Shown here piece after piece: positions 54,986 to 61,493 of a DNA stretch of 64,000 nucleotides. The stretch covers positions 124,001 to 188,000 of the forward strand of contig JADJIQ010000002.1 in assembly GCA_016707005.1 (NCBI GenBank), given 5' to 3'. The position numbers and the translations under genes are program-made. This stretch comes from Ignavibacteria bacterium (GTDB lineage Bacteria > Bacteroidota > Ignavibacteria > Kapaibacteriales > Kapaibacteriaceae). The notes beneath the pieces are model-generated. The model had not been told where the DNA came from and made no database searches. It saw only the letters and a list, made by a program, of their open reading frames with translations. Positions within the stretch are counted from its first letter, which is position 1; each line of letters starts with the position of its first letter.

Positions 54986-54993
54986 TATCTTTG
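54986..54993 (+). promoter_or_regulatory. Bacteroidota-type -7 box of the aldolase operon
   Basis: TATCTTTG exactly matches TAnnTTTG and is 27 bases before the ATG at 55021. The sequence TATCTTTG just ahead of a start codon is a common sight in Bacteroidota genomes. No good -33 element is seen. Confidence 0.5.
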
Positions 54994-55017
54994 TGCTCTT
55001 CTCAAATCAAAGAGCAC
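54993..55017 (+). promoter_or_regulatory. Perfect 8-bp inverted repeat at the aldolase transcription start (candidate operator)
   Basis: GTGCTCTT (54993-55000) and AAGAGCAC (55010-55017) flank nine bases and end three bases before the ATG. There is no T tract, so it is not a standard terminator of the upstream gene. It overlaps the predicted start point and the ribosome-binding region, so it could act at the DNA or RNA level. Confidence 0.45.
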
Positions 55018-55020
55018 GCC

Positions 55021-56085
55021 ATGATCGATCGTATCGTTACCGCGCTCGGCGCAAAGGCCGACTACTTTCTCAACCACACCTCAACGACCATTCCGCGGTC
55101 ATCGATCCATGTGCCATCACCGACATCGGTGGACACGATGTTCAGCGGCTCGGATCGTAACAACCGCGTCCTGAGAAACCTTCAGTGGCTGCACGGCTCC
55201 GGAAGACTAGCCAATACGGGCTATGTGTCCATCCTACCCGTCGACCAAGGTATCGAGCATAGTGCAGGCGCATCGTTCGCCAAGAACCCGATCTACTTCG
55301 ACCCGGCAAAGATCGTTGAACTCGCGATCGAAGGGGGCTGTAATGGTGTTGCCTCAACATTTGGTGTGTTGGGAAATGTAGCACGCACCTACGCACACAA
55401 GATCCCCTTCATCGTGAAGATCAATCACAACGAACTGCTCACGTATCCGAACAAGTTCGATCAGGTGCTGTTCGGTACCGTAGAACAAGCTGCTGACATG
55501 GGAGCTGCTGCCGTTGGCGCAACGATCTACTTTGGATCACAAGAGAGCACACGTCAGATCACCGAGATCGCTACGGCCTTTGCACGTGCACACGAACTGG
55601 GCATGGCAACCATTCTGTGGTGTTATGTGCGGAACAATGCCTTCAAGTCCGATAAGGACTATCATGTGTCGGCCGATCTTACCGGACAAGCCAATCATCT
55701 TGGTGTTACGATCGGAGCCGACATCATCAAGCAGAAGCTGCCGGAGAACAATGGTGGTTTTGAAGCTCTCAACATGGGTGGCTCGAGCTATGGTAAGCTC
55801 GATAAGCGTATGTACACCGAACTTTCCTCAGACCATCCCATCGATCTCTGTCGGTACCAAGTTGCCAACTGCTACATGGGCCGCATCGGACTCATCAACT
55901 CCGGCGGTGCATCCGGCTCCAATGACATGGCAGAAGCCATCACCACAGCCGTGATCAACAAACGTGCAGGTGGTATGGGGCTTATCAGTGGCCGGAAGGC
56001 ATTCCAACGTCCAATGGCTGAAGGCATTGAGCTTCTCAACGCCATCCAAGACGTCTACCTCAGCACCGAGGTAACCATCGCCTGA
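55021..56085 (+). CDS. Class I fructose-bisphosphate aldolase (DhnA/FbaB type)
   Basis: Splits fructose-1,6-bisphosphate in glycolysis or forms it in gluconeogenesis by Schiff-base chemistry. The 354-residue protein has SILPVDQGIEHSAG, the active-site lysine region PFIVKINHNELL, and the phosphate-binding NSGGASG and GLISGRKAFQ. This is the DhnA-type class I aldolase found in many bacteria and archaea, slightly longer than the short archaeal form. The gene begins after a promoter box and palindrome, and its stop overlaps the ABC transporter start by one base (TGATG). Confidence 0.9.
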   Translation: MIDRIVTALGAKADYFLNHTSTTIPRSSIHVPSPTSVDTMFSGSDRNNRVLRNLQWLHGSGRLANTGYVSILPVDQGIEHSAGASFAKNPIYFDPAKIVELAIEGGCNGVASTFGVLGNVARTYAHKIPFIVKINHNELLTYPNKFDQVLFGTVEQAADMGAAAVGATIYFGSQESTRQITEIATAFARAHELGMATILWCYVRNNAFKSDKDYHVSADLTGQANHLGVTIGADIIKQKLPENNGGFEALNMGGSSYGKLDKRMYTELSSDHPIDLCRYQVANCYMGRIGLINSGGASGSNDMAEAITTAVINKRAGGMGLISGRKAFQRPMAEGIELLNAIQDVYLSTEVTIA

Positions 56086-57854
56086 TGTCTGAGCCTGCAC
56101 GAAACCGCGGAGTTCTTACAGAGCTTCGGAGGATCTTGCCCTATACCCGACGCTATCCCAAGCTCGTTGGGTGGGGACTCGTATTCATCACTCTCTCCAA
56201 CGTGTGTTCTACGACCATTCCGCATGTTGTTGGGGAGACCATCGATACACTCAAGGTTTCGGCGTTCGCATCATCGGAGATCGCGTGGCTCATTGCACAG
56301 ATCCTTCTGCTGACTATCGGCAGTGGGTTCTTCATGTTCGCAACCCGCAGGACGATCATTTTGATGTCGAGGTTCATCGAAGAAGACCTTCGCAATGACT
56401 TCGTCAAGGCCATCAAGGATCAATCGCAACGGTTCTTCCACGACCGTTCCACGGGCTCCCTGCTTGCACACTTCTCCAACGACATTGGAGCCGTGCGCGA
56501 GTTCATTGGTCCGGCCATCATGTACACGGCAAACACCATCACAACGTTTGCCTTTGCTCTTACGTGGATGATGAACATCAACATTCCGTTGACTTTTGCC
56601 ATCCTCATTCCCGTCCCCCTCGTAGCCACACTCACGTATAAGCTTGGCAAACTCATTCACGCCAACTACAAGCGTGTGCAGGAGCAGTATGAGCACATCA
56701 CAACGCATGCTCAGGAGACCGCGTCCGGTGTTCGTGTTGTGCGTGCCTATGTGCGCGGCGATCACGAGGCAGAGAGATTCGACGAGCTCAGCGCAGACTA
56801 CTATCGCAAGAACATGCGACTTGCACGCGTTCAGTCGCTGATGATGCCGGGCATGACCGTGCTCTTCAATCTCAGTTACGTGATCGTGATCAGTTTCGGC
56901 GGCTACCTCGTGATGCAAAGCAGCATGAGTGTGGGTGAACTCACGCAGTTCTTCATCTACCTCAACCAGCTGTTGTGGCCCATCGCAGCCATTGGATGGG
57001 TAACGAGCATGATCCAGCGCGGTGCCGCCTCCATGGCACGTCTGGGTGCGATCTTTGAAGCCCCCTCCGATGTCGTTGATGCCGATAATGCCCAACGTCC
57101 GGATGAGATCCGAGGAACCATTGAGTTCGACAACGTGTCGCTTGCCTACGACGGAACAACACCTGTGCTGTCCAACATCTCCGTGACCGTCCCCGCCGGG
57201 TCCAGTCTCGGAATCGTGGGCACGGTAGGAAGCGGGAAGAGCTCGCTGATCGGATTACTACCCCGACTCTACGACGTAACCTCGGGTGCGGTGCGTATCG
57301 ACGGTATTGATGTGCGAAACATCTCTATCGTAACACTACGAGGGTCCATCGCCGTTGTTCCGCAAGAGTCATTCCTCTTCTCCGAGACCATTCGCGAGAA
57401 CATTCGTTTTGGTCGGCCAACTGCATCGGACGAAGAAGTAGAACAAGCTGCGCAACGAGCACAACTCCATGCCGATGTGATGTCACTTCCGCAGGGATAT
57501 GACACCGTGGTTGGTGAGCGTGGCGTAACACTTTCCGGTGGACAGAAACAACGTACATCTCTCGCACGTGCCATTGCCAGTGACCCATCCATCCTTGTGT
57601 TGGACGATTCACTTTCCGCCATCGATGCCGATACGGAAGAGCGTATCCTGCGTGGACTTGATGACGTGATGAAGGGGCGTACCACCATCCTCATTTCTCA
57701 TCGGATCTCAACCGTGAAGAAGTGCACCAACATCATCGTCCTGCAGAACGGCACCATTGCCGAGCAGGGCTCACACAACGAACTCCTTGAACTCGGCGGC
57801 ATCTATGCCGACATGTACGAACGTCAACAACTTGAACAACAGCTAACGTCATGA
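56085..57854 (+). CDS. ABC exporter, fused membrane and ATPase domains (MsbA/MdlA-like)
   Basis: The 589-residue half-transporter has six predicted helices in about residues 20-310 and an ATPase domain in about 345-580. Walker A is GTVGSGKSS, the signature is LSGGQKQR, and Walker B is ILVLDDSLSAID. The residue after Walker B is Asp instead of the usual Glu, as in MdlA-type subunits of heterodimeric exporters, so a partner encoded elsewhere is possible. Substrate could be a lipid or a drug. It overlaps both neighbours (TGATG and ATGA), although their functions look unrelated. Confidence 0.88.
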   Translation: MSEPARNRGVLTELRRILPYTRRYPKLVGWGLVFITLSNVCSTTIPHVVGETIDTLKVSAFASSEIAWLIAQILLLTIGSGFFMFATRRTIILMSRFIEEDLRNDFVKAIKDQSQRFFHDRSTGSLLAHFSNDIGAVREFIGPAIMYTANTITTFAFALTWMMNINIPLTFAILIPVPLVATLTYKLGKLIHANYKRVQEQYEHITTHAQETASGVRVVRAYVRGDHEAERFDELSADYYRKNMRLARVQSLMMPGMTVLFNLSYVIVISFGGYLVMQSSMSVGELTQFFIYLNQLLWPIAAIGWVTSMIQRGAASMARLGAIFEAPSDVVDADNAQRPDEIRGTIEFDNVSLAYDGTTPVLSNISVTVPAGSSLGIVGTVGSGKSSLIGLLPRLYDVTSGAVRIDGIDVRNISIVTLRGSIAVVPQESFLFSETIRENIRFGRPTASDEEVEQAAQRAQLHADVMSLPQGYDTVVGERGVTLSGGQKQRTSLARAIASDPSILVLDDSLSAIDADTEERILRGLDDVMKGRTTILISHRISTVKKCTNIIVLQNGTIAEQGSHNELLELGGIYADMYERQQLEQQLTS

Positions 57855-59212
57855 AAACCTACGACAACATCCTCCAGCTCATTGGCAGCACACCGCTTGT
57901 GCGCCTGAACCATCTTACTGAGGGCATCGAGGCCCAGGTCTACGTCAAGCTCGAAAGCCTCAATCCCGGTGGCTCCGTCAAGGACCGCATCGGTGTATCG
58001 ATGCTTGAAGCTGCTGAGCGAGAAGGTCGCATCAAGCCCGGAGATCTGATCATTGAGCCAACCAGTGGCAACACCGGTATCGGACTTGCGTTGGCAGCGC
58101 GGCTGAAGGGATACAACTGTCTCTTCATCATGACCGATAAAGCATCACAAGAACGTGTGCGATATCTCAAGGCCCTTGGAGCCGACGTCCTCATCGTCTC
58201 CAGTGCTGCTAAGATGAGTTCACCTGAATACTACTGGAACACCGCAAAACGGTTGAGTGAAGAGCTGCCCAACGCCATCATGCTCAACCAGTATGACAAT
58301 CCCGCCAATCCCGACATTCACGAGAAGACCACAGGTCCGGAGATCTGGGCAGACACCGATGGCACTATCACTCACTTCATTGCCGGCATCGGCACCGGTG
58401 GAACCATCAGCGGAACCGCTCGATTCCTCAAGAAGCAGAACCCGTCGATCAAGGTCATTGCTGCCGATCCAGTTGGTTCAGCAATCAAGACCTTCAAAGA
58501 GACGGGTCGATTGGTTGAAGCACTTCCCTACCTCATTGAAGGGGTTGGTCAAGAACGTATTCCTCTCAATCTCGATCTGAATGTTGTTGATGAGATCATG
58601 AACATCTCCGACAAAGAAGCCTTCATGACGGCGCGCGCAATGGCCCGTCAAGAAGGGATCTTCTGTGGTGGTTCATCAGGCATGAACATCGCTGCTGCTC
58701 TTCGCGTCGCCAAACTCCTCCCCAAGGAAGCCGTGGTTGTTGCCATTGTCTGCGACACCGGCGAACGCTATCTCACAAAGCACCACTCCGATGAGTGGCT
58801 CACCGAGAAGAACCTCCTCGAGAACGACCGCTTCATGCTTCGCGATGTAGTATCCGCCAAGCGCACGCGTGGTGTATTGCCAGCGCTCATCTCCTTGCCG
58901 TCGCATGCCACCGTGCAAGAAGCACTCTCCCTCATGAGTTCCTATGAGGTCAGCGACGTCCCCGTGATCGACGCAGACACACTTGCCGGCACCGTTCGCG
59001 AGAACAAACTCATGTCCGCCGTCATCGAAGACCGCCTCGTTCTCGAACGCCCCGTTGCTCAATACATGGAAGCCCCGGCCCCCATTGTTGATGCCCACGA
59101 AGACGTCCAAACCGGTATCAACATGCTGCGCAACACCCCAATGATCGTCGTCAGCGAGTTTGGTCGACTATCCGGTGTTGTGACACGGCATGACGTCCTC
59201 GAATACCTTTAA
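57851..59212 (+). CDS. Cystathionine beta-synthase-like PLP enzyme with CBS domain pair
   Basis: The 453-residue protein joins a cysteine-synthase-type fold II PLP domain (about 1-325) to a C-terminal pair of CBS domains (about 335-453). The PLP lysine is K44 (NPGGSVKDR), with SGNTG (72-76) binding the substrate carboxylate and GTGGTISG the phosphate. The arrangement matches cystathionine beta-synthase, which makes cystathionine from homocysteine and serine. An O-acetylserine sulfhydrylase activity cannot be excluded. There is no N-terminal heme domain. A strong terminator follows. Confidence 0.9.
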   Translation: MKTYDNILQLIGSTPLVRLNHLTEGIEAQVYVKLESLNPGGSVKDRIGVSMLEAAEREGRIKPGDLIIEPTSGNTGIGLALAARLKGYNCLFIMTDKASQERVRYLKALGADVLIVSSAAKMSSPEYYWNTAKRLSEELPNAIMLNQYDNPANPDIHEKTTGPEIWADTDGTITHFIAGIGTGGTISGTARFLKKQNPSIKVIAADPVGSAIKTFKETGRLVEALPYLIEGVGQERIPLNLDLNVVDEIMNISDKEAFMTARAMARQEGIFCGGSSGMNIAAALRVAKLLPKEAVVVAIVCDTGERYLTKHHSDEWLTEKNLLENDRFMLRDVVSAKRTRGVLPALISLPSHATVQEALSLMSSYEVSDVPVIDADTLAGTVRENKLMSAVIEDRLVLERPVAQYMEAPAPIVDAHEDVQTGINMLRNTPMIVVSEFGRLSGVVTRHDVLEYL

Positions 59213-59216
59213 GAAA

Positions 59217-59264
59217 TGACGTAGTGACGTAGTGACGAAATGACGTAGTGACGCGGTGACGTAA
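59217..59264 (+). repeat. Six tandem 8-bp units (TGACGTAG type)
   Basis: Directly after the stop of the previous gene lie TGACGTAG, TGACGTAG, TGACGAAA, TGACGTAG, TGACGCGG and TGACGTAA. Three units are identical and all share TGAC. This tract is a candidate for slippage-based length variation. Confidence 0.8.
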
Positions 59265-59288
59265 CGTTGTCTGACATCGTCAATAGAG

Positions 59289-59323
59289 AAATGCGAGTAC
59301 CATCCTTGATGGTGCTCGCATTT
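59289..59323 (+). terminator. Strong intrinsic terminator after the aldolase-ABC-CBS operon
   Basis: AAATGCGAGTACCATC pairs with GATGGTGCTCGCATTT around a three-base loop, giving 16 pairs with one U-G wobble, followed by a T-rich tail (CTTGTTTTC). It is the longest perfect stem noted in the window. Confidence 0.88.
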
Positions 59324-59351
59324 CTTGTTTTCACAAACTGCGCAAGCGGCG

Positions 59352-59383
59352 TCATCCCGAGGAGCGTAGCGACGAGGGATCTT
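59352..59383. repeat. Dispersed inverted-repeat element (ATCCCGAGGAGCGTAGCGAC type)
   Basis: TCATCCCGAGGAGCGTAGCG followed by ACGAGGGATCTT. The ends ATCCC and GGGAT are complementary. A shorter relative, in the opposite orientation, lies at 39797-39820. I recall this kind of element scattered through Bacteroidota genomes; no transposase is near. Confidence 0.7.
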
Positions 59384-59465
59384 GATGAACGAGGTGTCAT
59401 TTCCCTTGTCACGTTTCGTCTGAACAAACGCACTATACAACTTCACTCATCCAAAGGAGGTTGTT

Positions 59466-59909
59466 ATGTCCGTTGTTCATCTTCGCATCTATCAGGATGC
59501 GGTTGTCATTGCCGGTGAGATCGCCGTGATGGTGGAATCATGGGCTTCGTTCCACCGTGATACGGTTGGAATGCAGATCGTTCGGGCTGCCGATGCGATC
59601 AGTAATTTCATTGCTGAGGGGTATGGGAAGGCGGAGACGGAGGAGCGACTCCAAAACCTGTTCCTTGCCGACTCCTCACTGCAGGAAACAAAGAACCAGT
59701 TCCGGCTTGCCCTGCACCGCGGCATCATCGAAGAGGAGCTGGAAAAACACTACATAGCCCGGCTCACCGGCCTGTCGATCTCAATGATGGAGTTCGGCGC
59801 TGCCATCATCAACCGCGATGAAGCCTACGACGGTAAATACCGCGCCGTGATTGAACGCCGCCGTAAATGGCTCGTAGAGCGTAATCAGCCCCTTGCAGAA
59901 GGCGCTTGA
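59466..59909 (+). CDS. Four-helix-bundle protein (S23/IVS-encoded type)
   Basis: The 147-residue protein matches the family first seen as proteins encoded in 23S rRNA intervening sequences: HLRIYQDAVVIAGEIAVMVE, IVRAADAISNFIAEGYGK, FLADSSLQETKNQFRLA and GLSISMMEFG. The function of the family is not established. An almost perfect Shine-Dalgarno (AAAGGAGG) lies five bases before the ATG, much stronger than at most genes here. The stop codon is formed by the first unit of a downstream 13-base tandem repeat. The isolated, repeat-flanked setting suggests acquisition or local rearrangement. Confidence 0.88.
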   Translation: MSVVHLRIYQDAVVIAGEIAVMVESWASFHRDTVGMQIVRAADAISNFIAEGYGKAETEERLQNLFLADSSLQETKNQFRLALHRGIIEEELEKHYIARLTGLSISMMEFGAAIINRDEAYDGKYRAVIERRRKWLVERNQPLAEGA

Positions 59910-59986
59910 AGAAGGCACTTATAGAAGGCGCTTGAAGAAGGCGCTTGAAGAAGGCGCTTGCAGAAGGCGCTTAAAAAGGCGCTTGA
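59897..59986 (+). repeat. Seven tandem 13-bp units (AGAAGGCGCTTGA)
   Basis: Units start at 59897, 59910, 59923, 59936, 59949, 59962 and 59974, with a few substitutions (one GGCACTTAT unit). The first unit provides the last codons and stop of the four-helix-bundle gene. Because 13 is not a multiple of three, copy-number change would not be tolerated inside a longer coding frame. Confidence 0.85.
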
Positions 59987-59988
59987 AA

Positions 59989-60001
59989 AAGCCTAAGGCT
60001 T
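59989..60001 (-). terminator. Weak hairpin at the stop of the SDR gene
   Basis: On the minus strand AAGCC-TTA-GGCTT forms a five-pair hairpin that includes the TAG stop of the gene at 59993 and runs into TTTTT. It is short, so termination is uncertain. The tandem repeat beyond it adds more GGCGC/T-tract segments. Confidence 0.35.
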
Positions 60002-60805
60002 ATACCACGTCAGATCGATCGCATCTTCCCCGCCGTCCACGCCAAGGACTTCGCCATTGATCCATTGTGCTTCTGGCTTGACCAAGAGGCGAAGGACGTT
60101 TGCGATGTCTTCCGGCGTCGTGAGACGATGGTACGGGTTGCGCATGAGGGCGTTGTTCATGATCACGTCACTGCCCGGGATCTTGGACAACGCCGGCGTG
60201 TGGGTAACACCGGCACGGATGGAGTTGGCCGTGATGTTGTAGGGGGCGAGTTCGAGCGCGAGTTGACGGCAGTAGGACTCCATTGCAGCCTTTGCTGCGG
60301 ACACTGCTCCGTACATCGGCAACACACGGGTAGCTCCGGCACTTGTGAGACCAACAATGCGTCCGCCGGCAGCCATAAGCCCATTTCTTACAACGTCTTG
60401 CGTGTAATAGATCAAGGAGTTTGCCATCACATCGAGCGTCATATCGAGGTTCTTCTGATTGATCGCGTCGCCCGGCGCTTCTGCTATAAATGGCTTTAAG
60501 GTGCCAAACGCAAGTGAATGAAGCATAAGGCGTAAGGTGGCGCCTGGGTGCTGAGCGAATTCTTCCTTGATCGCGGCGATCACGTCAGCTCTGCGGTCCG
60601 GGTCGGCAGCGTTCACATTGTAGAACAGCGTGCGTACTCCGTGACCGGCAAGCTCAGTTTTGAGCTCCTCAACGGCCTCGAGTCCGGCGGCACGATCGAG
60701 GTGGACGCCGATGATGTTGAATCCGTCGGCGGCAAGAGCGCGAGCTGCTGCGCGACCAAATCCGCTGGAGGCACCGAGGATGAGGACGTATTGATCTGTG
60801 GTCAT
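59993..60805 (-). CDS. SDR-family protein resembling enoyl-ACP reductase (FabI/FabL type)
   Basis: The 270-residue protein has the nucleotide-binding GASSGFGRAAARA (about 11-23), HSLAFGTLKPF (96-106) and Y165-x6-K172 (YGAVSAAK). The Y-x6-K spacing is that of enoyl-ACP reductases rather than the Y-x3-K of ordinary SDR enzymes. ALELAPYNITANSIRAGVTH resembles FabL/FabI as well. It probably completes the fatty-acid elongation cycle by reducing enoyl-ACP, using NADPH or NADH. The start ATG at 60805 is 37 bases downstream of a good promoter box. A different SDR role is possible. Confidence 0.78.
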   Translation of the reverse strand: MTTDQYVLILGASSGFGRAAARALAADGFNIIGVHLDRAAGLEAVEELKTELAGHGVRTLFYNVNAADPDRRADVIAAIKEEFAQHPGATLRLMLHSLAFGTLKPFIAEAPGDAINQKNLDMTLDVMANSLIYYTQDVVRNGLMAAGGRIVGLTSAGATRVLPMYGAVSAAKAAMESYCRQLALELAPYNITANSIRAGVTHTPALSKIPGSDVIMNNALMRNPYHRLTTPEDIANVLRLLVKPEAQWINGEVLGVDGGEDAIDLTWYKP

Positions 60806-60842
60806 AGGAGTCGTTGGTTGGTCATGCGTGAACGAATGGGTG

Positions 60843-60874
60843 CAAAACTAGGAAGAGTGGACTGGGCTACCAAC
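60843..60874 (-). promoter_or_regulatory. Bacteroidota-type promoter of the SDR/enoyl reductase gene
   Basis: On the minus strand GTTG (60874-60871), a 20-base spacer and TAGTTTTG (60850-60843) fit the TTTG-N19-21-TAnnTTTG pattern. The -7 box is exact and the -33 box has one mismatch. Confidence 0.55.
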
Positions 60875-60875
60875 C

Positions 60876-61493
60876 TTATTGCTTGACGAAGACATATCCG
60901 CCTTTTTCGGCCCCCCAGACCTGGACGCCGTCTGCACTGAATCCCCGGTCCCAACTGATGATCCTGTCGCGGAAGATCTTCACCTCAGACGTGGCGTAGG
61001 AAGCCCCTTTAAGATCACTTGTACAGGCTGTACCATGTGTTGACCCGAAGAACATGATGTCGTCCATCTGCATATAGACCTCACAACCGCGGCGGATCGA
61101 AAGGTCATCCGTGTCCAGGCCATCGAGCTTGGTGGTGTCCGACCATGCTCCGATCACTGCGGAAGGGGCTTTCCAGGTGAACACCCTGGACTCGATCATG
61201 TTCTCCTCCACGCGCCGGATGTGGTAGACGCGTTGACGATATGGTTTGTCCTGGGATGCAGCAATGGCTTGCTCTACCAAGAACCAATATCCGTCAGCCC
61301 GATCATGCCAGATACGTTTCATGTGCAGACGCACATCGAAATAGGTGGTGTCTGCCTTTGACTGCGCCTCACTGGAGAATGACCCTTCGATCCATCGAGC
61401 CAGGACCTCGAGATCTTCGTCCTTCTTCTTGTCTTGCGCGGCCATCCCAACGGACATCGCGATCAATGTTATCGCAATTGCGACGTGTTTCAT
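60876..61493 (-). CDS. Exported CpcT/CpeT-family protein
   Basis: Starting at ATG 61493 (which overlaps the mutL stop as ATGA; an ATG six bases earlier is also possible) the protein has 205 residues with a signal peptide (MKHVAIAITLIAMSVGMAAQ). The rest matches the CpcT/CpeT chromophore lyase family: WIEGSFSSEAQSKAD, YFDVRLHMKRIWHD, YWFLVEQA and PYRQRVYHI. In cyanobacteria these attach bilins to phycobiliproteins. No phycobiliprotein is expected here and the protein is exported, so the role is probably different, perhaps binding of a tetrapyrrole or lipid (inference). Confidence 0.82.
   Translation of the reverse strand: MKHVAIAITLIAMSVGMAAQDKKKDEDLEVLARWIEGSFSSEAQSKADTTYFDVRLHMKRIWHDRADGYWFLVEQAIAASQDKPYRQRVYHIRRVEENMIESRVFTWKAPSAVIGAWSDTTKLDGLDTDDLSIRRGCEVYMQMDDIMFFGSTHGTACTSDLKGASYATSEVKIFRDRIISWDRGFSADGVQVWGAEKGGYVFVKQ

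Noticed and set aside
59897..59986. Possible CRISPR array
   Set aside because: Units are 13 bp and directly adjacent without spacers, and no cas genes are near; it is a simple tandem repeat.
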